Shown: positions 33,110-46,599, counted from the stretch's first letter. The stretch: 64,000 nucleotides of DNA from Sclerodactyla briareus (GCA_026419785.1 JAODTK010003421.1:210214-274213); one strand, 5' to 3'. Notes: generated by a model from the sequence alone, not told the origin. A program made the numbers and translations.

Positions 33110-36100
33110 GCTTGTACAGCTTTTTGACCTTTTACCTGGGCATCACAACAATAGGCTGACGTGGGATAATCTGAGCGGTATTTTTTCCATCTCTAGCACC
33201 ATCATTCATGCGTGAACTGATCCGTACACACTGTCGGTACAACAGTCAAGCCCACCACATGTCTAATTATCTATCCATCATAATCCGTTACAACAATAAT
33301 AATAACTGATTAGCGCCGATTGGGACCAGTATCCTATTATAGCACGCTGGTCGAACGTCTTCTGCTTTACATTGTGTAAAGAGACAGTTTCAGTCAGTCG
33401 CAGATCACACTAAATTGACGTGTAGATACTCGGAATTTCTGGCGACCAGTCACGTCCCGTTATGTACAGTAGTATTCATGAGATGTAATTAATATAAAGC
33501 GCCTAATTTATCAGTCTATTCTGTTACGTGGAACCATTGACTCTCGTACTTTGCATGTTCCGTCAACTAGGAGCATCTGTTTTACGCGGAAGCTCGTTGC
33601 CAATTCATAATTTCATTATGCTAATGTGCACTTGACGTCATCTTATTATCATAGTTAGAACTCGCTCATGTGTCTTTCAGTAAATATCGTAAAATTATCT
33701 ATTGCCCATGATAATTGTATATAAAGGTAATTGTACATGTATTTCAGTGTCCAAGATGTTGAAGCTCATCCGAACGGAAATGTTAATGCTCGCCGAGTTA
33801 AGACAAATTGTTAAATGAATACATTCTTATTATGATTATATATGATTACATCATATTTTTAACCATAACTGGAAACAAATAGTTTGCAGACAACCAACCA
33901 CATACGGATTCGCGTTGAAAGGTGTAAAAAACAAACAAACATCAATTCGTTTGCATATGTAGAGATAGATCCGTACGGCGGTGAGAACTGCAAAGTCATC
34001 TCCTCCAGAGCGAATCTGATGCGACCCTGATGATTGATTGGCATCACATCCCTCTGTGATATGTTCCGTCAGTCACGTGGTGAAAACTGGGACCTATATT
34101 GGGACAAGTAGAGGTGATAAGTTTAATATCAAAACTCCTCAAGCCAATTATGCTCTTATCAGCTCGAATTAAATAGAACAGTAATTACACATCTTCATAT
34201 GCATTCAATATGCACAATACAGTCATAGTGCCTATTCTTGTTCATGCCGCCTGCGTGTTGTGAGTACCGCCATGTGGCCTTTGTCGTATAATCGCCCTAT
34301 TGTACGTTTGTCGCTTTTCGTAAAAGGCAGTCTGAAGGCTACGGTCTTGCTTGCTGGATAAGCGTATGTCAAGAAGATAAATACAGTCCCACATGTACTT
34401 CCTGAACAATTCGTCACCCGTCGTTCCAATCAAAAAGGTATGTGAAGATAACAGCTATCTGAGACAAGTACCGGAGCAGCTTCTCGTTACTTTTGTTTCC
34501 ATCACGAGTATAGCGCATACTGATAACTATTTCAAGTACGTAGTCTATAACTCGCGATTAGAAAGAAGGCTTTTGAGGAAGTACTCGGATTTCACACAGG
34601 TAGGAGGGCCGTGCGCTGTGTGTGCGCTTCCAACATCGTTCGTGGTACATTTCTTCGTGTCGTGTTGCACGTCATGCGTCAGACTTGCAGACGAAAAATC
34701 AAAGTCTAAATATTCGATTCATGTGGACTCTGGCCCTACTTCTGTTGTGCCAGATGGTTAAAACCATGCCTCAAATCAAAAAAGCATATACAACAAACTG
34801 AACCTATTCCGTCAGTTCCGTCAGCACGGCAATAGTGATTCTCGCATGTTCTTCGCCTTCACATCGTGTAGAAAACACGCGTTCAAACGAGGTTTCAATA
34901 CATCCCTAAACTACTCACTGTTGACTGGCTTACTTCCTTACGCAGTTTTCTGCGAAATTAGAACAACTTACGCTATATTCTCAATGCACGTCATCAATCA
35001 TATTGGTCTGATTGTGAATGTTCAATATTTGTGGGATATTATACCTACAACGGCTGCTTTCGCTTGTCCAATAGGGGTTCGGTATATTCCATATGGCTTT
35101 CACATGTTGAACATGAAAAGCTTGCAATCGAACAAGGGGGGGGGGGGATTATCACCGCAGTAGAATACCGGATCACCTATCGAGAATATAACCTCCTCAC
35201 TGGAGGTAAATAGGAAGAAGACTGCCTATTCATGGATCATGTTGCATTTTCATCGTTTTGTCCCCGGGAAGAATCGAGATTGTTGGCTTTATTCTTTGAA
35301 GTGACGGAATATTTTGTATTTTGTAATTAAAATTTTCAAATGTTTACTTAATTTTACGCTACATGATTAATTCCATTCATGTATGCTACCCCACCCACTG
35401 ATAAGTAACGTATTATATTGCTCTAGGAATGAATCAATGCATTTTCGTCGATAAGTATGTTTACGGATCAAATTATGGCATTCTTCATTGGTGCATTACA
35501 TATATTCCAATATATATGCCAGGAGTACGTATGAATTATAGACGTTATACTCCAATAGTAACCATATACTGCCATCTGCAGCATCGCCAAACCTCTAGTT
35601 TTACTAATTACCTCACAGTGGAGGTAGGCATTGTCCTTAAATCGAATAGCTAAATGTGAAATTAGAGCCATTGATATCCGTTGGTGGATCGAGTTGGTGT
35701 TCTCGCAGACTGGTGCGTAACTAAAATGCGTTGGCGACCCGTTTCGTATAGCCCGATATACCGTGCGGTTCTCGTACCACGTTTCATCACGGCGGAGTTT
35801 CTAGCGACCCTTTCTTTAACAAACAATTGAAAAAACTTAACCTTCTACTCACAGAAGAAGAAGTAAATATTCTTGTTAGAATATTAGTGCATTAATTTGT
35901 CGGATGGCTGTTGCCGTGCTCTCGCTGTGTGAGTGACTCATGTGAAATATATCATTCTGGTCAATAACTATATGAATACTTTCTGTCAATATAATGTGAA
36001 CTTCCATGTTTAAGTTAGGGTTATCAACGGTAATTGAATCCCCTAAATTATGCAAACCTGGCGGATAATGCGAGGTTTCACGTGGGCGCATCCAGTGATA

Positions 36101-38340
36101 GCACTGGCTCCTCGCTTATTCCTCGACATGATGGCTTGTGGATAAAAAGGCTGGGAAAAAAATCATGGTCGCTTTGTTTAACCTCAAAGTTTCTCTCAAG
36201 CAAGAATAAGCATTTTAATGAAAGCTCAGTGCACTAAGACACTAGGAATCCTATAAACCATGATTCAATATTTATACTTTCTCTATGGTACTCCCATGGT
36301 TTTTAGTTGTAATGAAGTTCACTCTACTGACTCTACAATAATTTTAACTGAGTTGGTCGATACAAGATAGAAGAGCACATTAGGCGCTGTCATAGCTCAC
36401 AGTGTGAGCCTGGAACGTTACCGGTTGTATAGTGTGGTACCGGTTACCCTAACGTTGTATGAATTATGATGTGTCACTGCTAGCTCAGTCAAACATGCCG
36501 CGAGCTTTCTTAGACACGTAGCTATTTGGAGCTGATTTATACATATCTACACGCGCCTTTATCGTTGCTATTACTCATTACCAACTAGATAGTTCTGCCA
36601 CGATTCATATGAGACTTCGCACCATATCCTGGTAGGTGTGAGTGCAACCACGCGGTCAGTTCGGCAACTTTGAATTCATGGGATGTCCTTTTCTGTATGT
36701 GAAGTACTTCTGCATAGCTTTGTTCAAGACTACATGTGTTATGCGGACGTTGGAACTGCCGATGGCGACTTGTTGTCGTTCCCGTTGAGATAAATTAGTC
36801 TGCATCACATCCACAATGCCATCCTGTTTTTAACTTGATTGTTTCCTAGTGTGCTGTGTTTGTGCGCATGCGACTCCAGTCACTAACCTGTATCTGTAAA
36901 TGGGTGACAAGTATATCTAGACGTGGCTTGTACGGGAGAAACGTGCACGCTGTTGAGAGCGACATAATTTTCATAACTTACGATTGTTTCTGTACCAACA
37001 TTTATATGCACATATACTAAGCAAAAATTGGATTCAGTTTATGAACACATAAATACTCAGCCATTTAGTGTATTGGGATTTTACACATTGCAGATGCTTG
37101 TGTTAGTGCGCAGCTTCGCTGTGAGGGATCCAGACTATTAATGTGCTTTTTGTGATCAAATTCAGCAGTGAACGGTGGGGAACAAATAGTTTTACAATTA
37201 ATAGCAAACACTATTTCATATGTATAAAATTTATATTATATCAGAATTATTTAGCCGCACAAAGTGTAGATGTCGCTGTTCAGCTGCACACACTTTAGTG
37301 ACAAGCAAACCTATTGGACCTAGCGTCATTTATCCTGTGAAATCTTTTCCTTCACTTCCGGTACCATTCCGTTGTTTTTCAATTCCAGAATTTACTATAA
37401 TATATCGTATTGCAATATACCAAGTACTATAAGGAAATGCGAATTCTTACAGGCTTCCTTCGCACTAATAATATGTTTTCGATCCTATGTAATGTCATTG
37501 CATGCAAGGTAATGTCTGCAAATTGCATCAATATGTAGCTCACATTGAGACATGTCGCAATCTCTTGAACTCGGATCAGGTCGCATTGGATGAAAGTCTG
37601 CTATATTTGTTGTCCGACCAATCGCCTTCTCTATGCTTCGAAATACCCACCCCACGAAATTACGTCAGAAAAAGCATCTTTAATATTCCAACCTCCAGTG
37701 GATTCATAACTCTTTGAACTACACCCTAGGATTTGGCTGACGGTATAGATGATCCGATTCAGTATGACGCTACCGACTATAATTGAATAATTTAGCCACT
37801 GACCAACATCGTGCCCACTTCACTGTGGGTAATGAAACGGTCGTCAGCCTCAATTTAATCAATTGGTCTCGAGTCTTTGACCCAACACCTGGAAATGTAA
37901 ACACGTGGGATGCGATGTGAGTGCGATAGGTCAGTTTCCCGTAGGCAATTTGGTCGTTATAAAAACTTAGAGGGAATTGTCTCTCGATCCATACCTATCT
38001 GCCTTACCTAGCTAAAGTGGTAGCTTTGACTCGCATGTTTCGCTCTTGATGATAAGTTGACTTTCATAATTCCAGCAGAACAACGAAATTGCATTTCCCG
38101 CGGAGTTGCAGGATGCCACGAAATTGGTACAAATATTCAGAACTTTTCGACTTAGTTGTTTTGTTAGTTATATTGCATTTCAATTGAAAAGTTGACCTAA
38201 TTTGAAAAAATAATTAATCACTCAACCAGAATTAAAGATAGCGCGTATACTATAATTCATATACCCTTTAGGTCGTCGTGAGTTATAATATTGCGTTTGT
38301 GATTCCTTGACGTAGTCAGAGGAATCTATTATGCACCAAA
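33110..38340. other. No recognisable gene or element
   Basis: Frames reach 122 codons (34393-34761 plus) and 105 codons (34846-35163 plus, which contains a ten-G run at about 35138). They have no recognisable domain and irregular composition. No repeats of note were seen. Confidence 0.4.
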
Positions 38341-38341
38341 A

Positions 38342-38395
38342 TGTGTGTGCGTTCGTATGTGTGTGTGTGTGCGCGGCGCGTGTGTATAGTGTCTG
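38342..38395. repeat. (GT)n-rich tract
   Basis: A degenerate GT/GC alternation (TGTGTGTGCGTTCGTATGTG and following) immediately precedes the minisatellite. The 25.4-kb block has a similar (GT)n head. Confidence 0.7.
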
Positions 38396-38407
38396 TGACG
38401 TCCAGGG

Positions 38408-38811
38408 CTTGTGAACACGTTAACTCGACGCCCAGCAGGATGATCAACGTCATACCCCCATATTGTATACATGATTCCTTCATTGTTTTGAGGCTGGGTC
38501 TAATATCACTTGGGGGAGATCAGAGGTCAAAGTATGAACCACTCGTGAACACGATAAGTCCAGAATGTTTAGCCGTCTTATTGTGTAGCCGTCTTGAGGG
38601 AAGCACAACAACCCCATCGCTTTGACCGATTTCCATCTTGGGGAGGAGAGTGGGGGGGGGGGAAAGATTGTAATGGCTTGCAAACACGATACCTCGACAC
38701 CACCTGGATGGAAGAATAATTTGTATGTGTACTCTTCACAATGAATACACCAAGCTCTACTTACGTATGTGGATTCCCATGATAAGTTCACATGAAGTAC
38801 TTGGTCCATAT
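38408..38811. repeat. Three-unit diverged minisatellite, period about 135
   Basis: The unit start CTTGTGAACACGTTAACTCG recurs at 38408, 38542 (CTCGTGAACACGATAAGTCC) and 38677 (CTTGCAAACACGATACCTCG), giving periods of 134 and 135 bases. Matching internal landmarks include GATCAGAGGTCAAAG (first unit) and a G-rich run (second unit). Later, CATATTGTTTTGGGGTCAGG at 38807 echoes TTCATTGTTTTGAGGCTGGG at 38478. Units are strongly diverged. A (GT)n tract leads into the array. Confidence 0.75.
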
Positions 38812-38814
38812 TGT

Positions 38815-39630
38815 TTTGGGGTCAGGAGAAAGAGCGGAATTCTGAAATAATGATACACATGATAAGTGGAGTTGAAATTGTTGGTATTAATTATCTCATT
38901 TGTTTATAGGTTATCAGTAATGAGTCAAGAATTAAGCCTTTTAGCTTTTCAGATTGATGGACAATTTTTCCATTCGATAGCTCCAGAGTGTCAGGTTAAA
39001 CTAAATTCTTTGTGAATAGGCCAAAACATAACTTAGATATCACTCACTCACTCACTCATGAAAGTACTTGCATGGAAAGAACCCAGTCGCATTAACCGCA
39101 GCTTACAAACGCCAGGCCCCTTCCGGGCAACCGACCAGAACACCGACCAGTCTCACTCTACAGAATGAGACTCCGCAGTTGGTATTGTCCGCAACCCTCT
39201 CCAAAATCCAGTCTTTACACGTGTTGAGAAGTGTCAGTAAAGCCCGACAAGCCTGACAGGACAGACATTCAACTTTCACTTTACTAATGCTGGTAATAAA
39301 GAAACTCTAATCCATAGTGACTAGTTATTTATTACTTATGCAATTGTCCTCACAAAGGGTAATGATTTTGATGCAAGATCGACTCAACCTCACTCAGCTA
39401 CGTTATTCGAACTATGGATTAATGCAAGCGGAATATGATATGATACACCTTCACATATGAAAAAACATATATGCCTCTAGACAGGTCTAAACCTAAATAG
39501 ATGCTCATATTCAGCGGGCTGCCTCCACTCACGATTCATGATTTATTGAACAAACTTTCCTAACTCTCTAAGCTATAACCGTGCCCCGATGACACTATTA
39601 TCAACACGGGTACATATATACGAACAACGG
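38815..39630. other. No recognisable gene; short (CTCA)n
   Basis: A (CTCA)4-type run lies at about 39043-39057. No coding or mobile-element signal was seen. Confidence 0.45.
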
Positions 39631-39636
39631 ATCCGA

Positions 39637-39875
39637 AAATGAAAGAGCAATTGACAACATCACTCGCAACACGTCGCAATGAATAGAAAGGGGCATTAGA
39701 ATCAAAGGAGCAATAGGATGTAAAGAGCAATAGAATGAAAGCGACATTGGAAGTAAAAGTGCAATAGAATGAAAGGGGCAATAGAATCAACGGTAAAATA
39801 TAAAAGGAGCAATGGACCGTAATATTCACTACGCGTTACAATGGAATGTGCAACAGAATGAAAAAAGCGATTGAC
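39637..39875. repeat. Degenerate minisatellite, 17-18-bp unit AAAGGGGCAATAGAATG
   Basis: About ten imperfect units of the form AAAG(G/A)(G/A)GCAATAGAAT(G/C) run through this stretch; clear ones sit at about 39730-39745 and 39765-39785. The unit length is close to 18, so the minus frame (39560-39829) shows a six-residue rhythm rich in Leu, Ser, Phe and Tyr. That frame is a by-product of the repeat rather than a gene. Confidence 0.75.
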
Positions 39876-39879
39876 TCTC

Positions 39880-42800
39880 TACGCGTCACATATATACCAC
39901 ATAGGCAGCCAGGTACCTATGTATGATGGGAAGAGAAAAATGATGTGGCGGTACTTTGCAACAATGACTCATCATTATAACTCATCTTCTAATGCTGACT
40001 ATATGTTCTTGCAATTTATCTAACAATCGTCATTGACTTTCGGTACTGCTCATTTATCTGTGATAATATTTTATCGACTAGGTAACTGTAAGTTATACTA
40101 TACCCGGGCCCGAACTTTTTTTTGGATAGGATCCTAAAGATCGTCACAATCGTCACTCCTGAAAATGTTGTATGCTAATCATATCATCTTCATTAGCTGT
40201 ACTTACACGAGGGCAAGGCAATTGAAACCCTCCCGGAAAACTTAATATTGCCCTGAAATCGTGAAGAACTACTAACTTATGGAGGCCTTTATCATATCTA
40301 CAAAAACTCCGAGTCTCGAAAGAAGCACGCCTGTTTTCGAGTTTATCCAGCATACAGTATTGATTCAGTTGTGAATCCCATCCCATACAGTTGCGCAGTC
40401 ACTATGCTACGTTCTTCTATACTTTAGACAGTGTTATGGGCCATACCTGAACAAATATCACTTTGAAATCCTATTAGTTCATATACACATTCTCGTTGGC
40501 CATTTGCCGGCAGTTTATATAATATCGAATGAATTTCATGAGTAATGAAATGAGTAATTAACAACGTGGAGTTCGATGAATTCGCCGATTACCTCCACAT
40601 TATTAGATGTCCTACCCACAGGATTATACCTGTTTATTCGCTACTGTACACTAAAGGAAACGATCGTGTTGAGACTAGCGCGTGTACGTCAGAAATCACA
40701 ATGTGTCAGAAGAAACGATTCGAGTCGGAGTCGTTAGTAATGAAGATTCTCCCCGGCTGTTTTATGCAGTGCTATTAGATCTGTCTAATAGGCAGTATCG
40801 TAATTAGTATGATAGCAGCTCATAATTTCTCATGAAGAAGGTTGTCTCGTTAGTCAAATATACCTTCAAGGAAAGAACTGCACGCTCAGTTGTTGAACCC
40901 ATTTACATATAATCCCACGCTTCATTCTGCCAGTGATTTTATTTAATGGGCATCATTTCTTTCGAAAATAATTCCGGGCGTTTTTCAGGTGTGTTGCCAC
41001 GAATGCTCTTCATTCCGCTATTACCACTGTCGTAGCAATATAACCGACCTCCCTGTGATGAATATGTCCTATTATCGAAATAGAATAATTTTACGCTTTG
41101 TTGTTTGTTAAACATTATGCACATTTGCACTTTCAGAGGAGAACACCTGCAAGGGGAATAATGATACACAACTGCACGACGGAGGACTAATGTACGATTA
41201 CAAGTTCTCTACGAAGTTGATGTCCCCTCTCAGGATTAGGCATGACTAAATGGTAACAGGAATAAGTATCGATCATAATAATTAATGATCCCGCCTCTGT
41301 ATTTTAATTGATTCCCAACTGCTCGTCTTTGAACCAACTTCGTTATGGCGGACGTGAACTAAAAATCATGATGGGTTTGACACGATATATATACACTCAG
41401 GATGTACTTCATGTGAGTGGAATACGTTGAATGAGACGTTTCCCGCCAATTTGAAAGTTTTCGAAATGGAACCAATTTGTCCGTTTCTTCAGGTTAACAT
41501 GAGAGGAGATGAAAATAGAAAGGTAGCTTTACAACCCTATTTTGGAATGAAATCTACTTACCTAATTGTTATGAGCGGTGAGTGCAACTCGAAAATCCCT
41601 TCCTGTTGCAACCTCGCTGCTCGTCAGCTACATGAAGCGGGATTTTTCGTTTGCTTCAAAATCGCACGAGAGTTGCGGTAAAGCAAATGAGTGATGAGTA
41701 GTATATACATTAACCTGAGACCAGAGAGCCATGGCTCCCCGTTTGTCAAAAAGAGTAAGGCTGATATGCCCTTATTCAGCAGAGACGTAGCCTTCATTTT
41801 CTCAGTGTGGGTCGCTATAACATTAGGGGTCGCCATGTCGCCGTACTAACTAAACAGAGAGTCACTGACCGCGCGGAGCGCCGTATTGCAAACAATCAAG
41901 GAAAAACCTTCTGTATGCAAGGACTGCCTTCCCGGACCAATTTTACGGAGCTTTCAATGCTTTTATTAATTCCCATATGTATGGGGTTCCATCATATTAT
42001 TAGGCTTATATTCCTGCGAGTAGAGTTTCAGGACCACGAGTTTTTCATAGATATTTTGATTCTGGATGTGATAACTCAATAACTAATTCACAACAAATAG
42101 CACATCGATGAGCACTTCCTTCAGGGATGTGAACGCTAGTGTAGCTTGGAGTTGGCAAGCTTGTCATTGAATCCTTTCCGCCATTCTTTCAATAGTACTC
42201 GCAATTACACTAAGTAGATAACTTGTCATTAGGCCTAAACGAGCTTTGCCAAGCCCAACCTGCTACCGGAACCGCCACGATAAGTGAACTCCAGGATCCG
42301 ACCACTTTCTCTGAACTCAGAAGAGATCAAATTCAACGTGACAAGTGCCAACCGCCCGACGAGACTCCTTTAAATATCCTGTAACGATGCCCGGTAAGTT
42401 CCCTGTATTACAGCGGAACCATGAAGATGAAGACCAAGAGCTAGCCTATCACATCTGCAAGTAAACAACCACCTAGAGACCCAACACTCTGCCATTCTTC
42501 TGCCCAGGTAAATTGAAAACCGACGTGACGACGCCAAAAACACTTCTTGAGCGGATGTCACGATTGATACCACGAATGCATAGGTCTTGCTGTGTGGTCG
42601 TTGGCTTCCGATTTTGTTGAGAATTCTAACATGCAATACGCATATATATCCTTAGAGTTTAACACATGATACAACTATTTTCCCATACCTTCACATGACC
42701 TCGTCAGGAAAATTGAATATGGAGGCTCCCTTCAAATTGAGAACTGGTCCTTTGGGATGAACGATGATTATTATATAGCAATCTGGAAAAGTTATGGAAA

Positions 42801-44080
42801 TCGATATTAGCATTCTTCTAAATACCAATAGGTCGAAAACGTCCTCTCCCAGTCATTCGACCTCACGTCGAAAATAGAGAAATTAGGTCAACGTATAGTA
42901 CCTTCCATCTAGCAGGAGAGGAACCAGAATACACGAAGCCATCAAATGTCGAAGAGAATCGGAGGAACCGAAATCGTCCGATGCGGCTGTAATTTGTGGC
43001 CGCGCTTAAGGGAACCAACCAAATAATATACAATCGAGGTTTTATCCAAGAAAGAAAGGCGCCTATCGGAGGCGATGCTGCATGCGCATGTGTGCGTATA
43101 TGTGAATAACGCTCTCAGAAAATCAACGAGGCCCAATCACGTTATGAAGTTTAATCTCAAAATTTGCTAGTTGTTACCCATGCTGGGTGAATGAACCCTG
43201 TTTCTCATTTGGTGTGAATTGTTTACTGATGGCTCATCGTGAAATATGAACAGATCAGCAGGACATTTCAATTATACTTACCTGGAAAACTGCCTGGAAC
43301 TAGTTATTGTGTTGGCAGTCCAATCTAACAATGAGAGAATGAGAGAACGCGTCATATATTGATACAGAAGAAGTGACTGTAACTGTGAGGCATTGTGGTC
43401 AAATGTGGCTAAAGTATGTAGCCCAAACGATCACATAGTCCCTGGGGCACCTACGATAACTTAGAAATGTATAAAATGGAAACAAACACTTGTACCTATA
43501 CGTGTTCTATGAGTCTTGAGGCACAATATATTAGTTGCAAGCACTTTGGTAGGTCAAGAACTGGCCTCCACCATGTACTTTAATGTGACCGCTATCAGTA
43601 AGATTTTGTCTCAACAAATCCGAGACCAGGATAGGGTCTGATTGCCGCTTTCACGCTCATATTTCAAGCACCAACACGTCACATATATCTATTCTCGTCA
43701 AGTTCTCCGCAGGACCGCCAACTCGATTTCGAAATGTCATTCACTCGTTATTTTTCCTTGTTATTGAATCAAGGTAATTGGATCAGTCATAGGATGGAGT
43801 TTGGTATCCAAAAACCCATATTCGTAGTCAACATTTCTATTGGATTATCCATGGTTATTAGCTTTATGGGTGTCACCGTACCCAAGATCCTCTGTTCGGA
43901 ATTACGTGCCCGCTGAATTGTTCAGTTGTATTTGTGTCAAATACACATTTGAGATGAGATTGACAGATGCACCCACATTAATAGTCCACCAGTTTCACAA
44001 AAACGAATTCAGTGCGTAATGAACTTGATAAATGTCTTGATAAATGACACCTCTGACCACAACGGGAGTGCATATCATCC
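39880..44080. other. No recognisable gene or element
   Basis: Frames reach about 91 codons without recognised domains. Codon-like structure is absent, and no repeats were noticed beyond short homopolymers. Confidence 0.4.
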
Positions 44081-44089
44081 AAGGTCGCA

Positions 44090-44300
44090 ACCAATGACTA
44101 AAGGTTGGGGTTCCAAGGTAGTCAAGAACACGTTTTGTGTACGGAAAATTATTAGGTTGGAGGAAATTCTCAAATGTGGGGGGTCTGGGACACCCGGACC
44201 CTTCCATGGCTGCGCCTTTGATATCCTTTGCGGCAACCAAGAGGTTAGGGGAAACTTTAACCTCAGATCCCGCCTGGAGGGCGTTCAAAAAGCAATCAGT
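44090..44300. repeat. Possible GC-richer interspersed repeat block
   Basis: The segment GGGGGGTCTGGGACACCCGG, followed by CCATGGCTGCGCC, has a higher GC content than its surroundings. It has the style of the CCCATG..ACGCC repeats at 50-53.7 kb and 27.9 kb (CATGGCTACGCCCC). Open frames on both strands here (about 100 codons each) are more likely repeat-derived than genic. Confidence 0.35.
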
Positions 44301-44309
44301 TCGCAATGT

Positions 44310-45445
44310 CGATAGGAAATATCATGTCCGACTCTCTTTCATGCACACAGAGGATACGATATCATGTAGTCTTTCCCAGTATCAGGCATCAGGTACCAAG
44401 ACATCTACTGCCACCCTTGGTAAATTCGAGTGTTCTCAATAGTACCAACCCAGTAGGAACCACCCTTTTGTATGCTCTTGGAGCCCTTTATCATACGTCC
44501 AAGAGCAGTGCATCGATAACATATTTCCCGCTTCTAAACTTCACAATCAGGAGCAAGCATGGCATGTGAACTGCCCGAAGACGCACCAATGTGGGCGAAG
44601 GATAATGTGTCAATAAGGCAATCTGCCAGTACGTTGAAAGCAGCGAAGGGAAGTGTAGCCGTACTAGAAGAGTATTGTTTTACATACTTTCTGTCAGTGT
44701 TTAGTTGATTCTGTTAATCCTAGGCCGCTGTTGGCCTCATACTCTGAGGCTGATGATAAAACAACGCTGAATTTGAATTCGGCGAACATTCCACCATGCT
44801 TGCTGCACGTGTGTGTTTTAACTGTATTTAGACGCATGGATTGTCATTTCGAAAATCCATCCCAGTTTGCTCGATGAGGCTGTCGATAACAATTCATTTA
44901 TATATTGAAATATGTAATATGGATGGGAAAATGAGGATAGGAAATGAATTGCGCACCTTACGCCTATTTAGTTGCGTTGACACAACCGAATTGGCCATGT
45001 GGCATGTGACTGATGGGACTACTGTCATCTACTATTTGCAGGTGGTTTCAAGCTACTAGGTAGTAAACCGCTACTCATGGTTGAATATCTGCCTATATTT
45101 GACCCCAGCTGTAAAAAGTCCAGCTTGAACATTTAAAAGAAAAAATAATGGTAATGTTCATTGCCCTCACCTGTGACTGATGGAACAGCTATTGCGACTG
45201 ACTGATCTTTCTCCCTAGCAAAATTTTCCAATGCCCCAAATTCCGGAAACGTACCCATGAACGAGATTAGATTACTAATATTCAACGGCATCTAGCGAAA
45301 TGTTGCCTATTTGTTGAGTCATCATATAGGGGAGTGATCGGGAATACTCGTCTTCGGCACATACATGACTGTGTGTGTGCAATATGCCCACCGCTCTGGA
45401 TGAACCATTCACATTTCCCATCCCATTTCAGTACATGAGGAAGCT
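44310..45445. other. No recognisable gene or element
   Basis: Only short frames without motifs. Confidence 0.4.
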
Positions 45446-45448
45446 TGA

Positions 45449-45690
45449 TTACATATGTAAGCATGTATGGTTGGTCGACTGGTGAAGGCGTCTATGTGCC
45501 GAGTCGCCGAGGCCTTTCACCACGAGACTAAGACCGACTATAAGGCTTTCGAAGCCATGGCGAAGGCCTGGGGAGGATGGCCTTGTGAGGCCAGTCTCGA
45601 TTCCTTCATCAATCATTTCTGACACAACTACTTGCCTTTCCGCAACAGGCACGATATGTTCAATATCACACTGTATTTTTGAGCTGTTAA
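45449..45690 (-). pseudogene. Possible LTR-retroelement RT N-terminal remnant
   Basis: The minus frame begins VPVAERQVVVSEMIDEGIET and continues GLTRPSSPG. This resembles the start of Ty3-type RTs (R..P...R..V..E(I/M)..ML..GII.PS.SPWASP). Downstream, where the VVLVKKKDG and FCVDYR blocks should come, I only find LVVKGLGDS. No integrase, RNase H or LTR is seen nearby. One block is weak evidence, so this is a tentative call. Confidence 0.25.
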
Positions 45691-45765
45691 TATCACTGGT
45701 TATTCAGTGTTAATGTTCAAGGTCGTTCTGTTATAAAGAAGATGTTGAGATAGTGATGTTAGGCG

Positions 45766-46170
45766 ATGATCTGGCTACCCAATTTATCATCTGAAAGTCT
45801 TGAAATGTTAATAATAAGTGTACAAATATCATCATTCAGTGCAATTGCTATTATGATCCTTTCAGAAAGTTGTTTTATGAAGTACTGCATGACCGCCCTC
45901 CGCAGGAATCAAGCATTGGTGTTAATGGCAGTGCCCTTTGGTGTAGCCAAAAGTTGCTTCATGATAGAAAACACAAGGTTTCCATTACAGTTACGGAGGC
46001 ACCAAGTTTCACTGAGTACTTGTTTTGATCGACGATGTAGTAATTGTACAGAGGGATCTAGTTGTTTTTTAATGGTCTTCTACTTGACCGATGTGGGTTT
46101 CAAGCCGAAACTGCCAAATTGCACATGTCGCAACGATTCATTCAGCTCAAATGTTTGGGATATTCACTAA
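45766..46170 (+). other. Unrecognised 134-codon open frame
   Basis: A frame of length near the upper end of chance for this window, with a hydrophobic stretch LIISVQISSFSAIAIMIL near residues 15-32 and a cluster of cysteines further on. No family is recognised. It has no neighbours that would support it and ends just before a CR1 fragment on the same strand. Confidence 0.2.
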
Positions 46171-46189
46171 GTTAATTCGGAAATAAATA

Positions 46190-46596
46190 TTTCTGGGTAA
46201 ATTTCGATTCTTTTTGAAACCTACTAAGCAGAAAAACCCACTAAAACAGGTATTGGGATGTTTGCCGAATAATTGCTATTCTATTTTACTCGACACAGCT
46301 ACGTTTTTTGCAGGCTTTTCCAGAGAAACGTAAGGTTTCACCTCGTATGGGTAATTTTCCTGATAAAAACGAGCAGATTTGATCTACGTTCTCAAAGTTG
46401 TTCCTGCTTTTGATTATCGTTTCTTCGGATATTTTTTGTCAGTGAATGTTATTACTGATATGGTCATGATTCAAGCTTTTTGTCAAACGCTGTAGGTTAC
46501 ACGAGGAATATTTCTTATTTAGGGTCGGAATATTATTGAATCAGGGTCGTTTATGGGGGTTACGTCCCGCCTGACCCTTTCTCAATTCACTAAACC
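46190..46596 (+). mobile_element. CR1-type LINE 3' fragment, internally deleted
   Basis: Compared with the CR1-type copy at 2.8-4.85 kb, GATTCTTTTTGAAACCTACT with AAGCAG (about 46208-46235) matches GATTCTTCTTTGAAACCTGC with CAAGCAG (about 4171-4197), encoding the SLKP(A/T)KQ block. The 3' end GGGTCGTTTATGGGGGTTAC and CCTGACCCTTTCTCAATTCACTAAAC (to 46595) matches GGGTCGTTTATGAGATTTGT and CCTGACCCCTTATTCACTAAAC (4803-4847). Between these points about 200 bases are missing relative to the first copy. It supports ATTCACTAAAC as the family's 3' terminus. Confidence 0.75.
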
Positions 46597-46599
46597 CTT

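Noticed and set aside
34393-34761. 122-codon plus-strand frame
   Set aside because: No motif; irregular composition; expected by chance at this length in 64 kb of AT-rich DNA.
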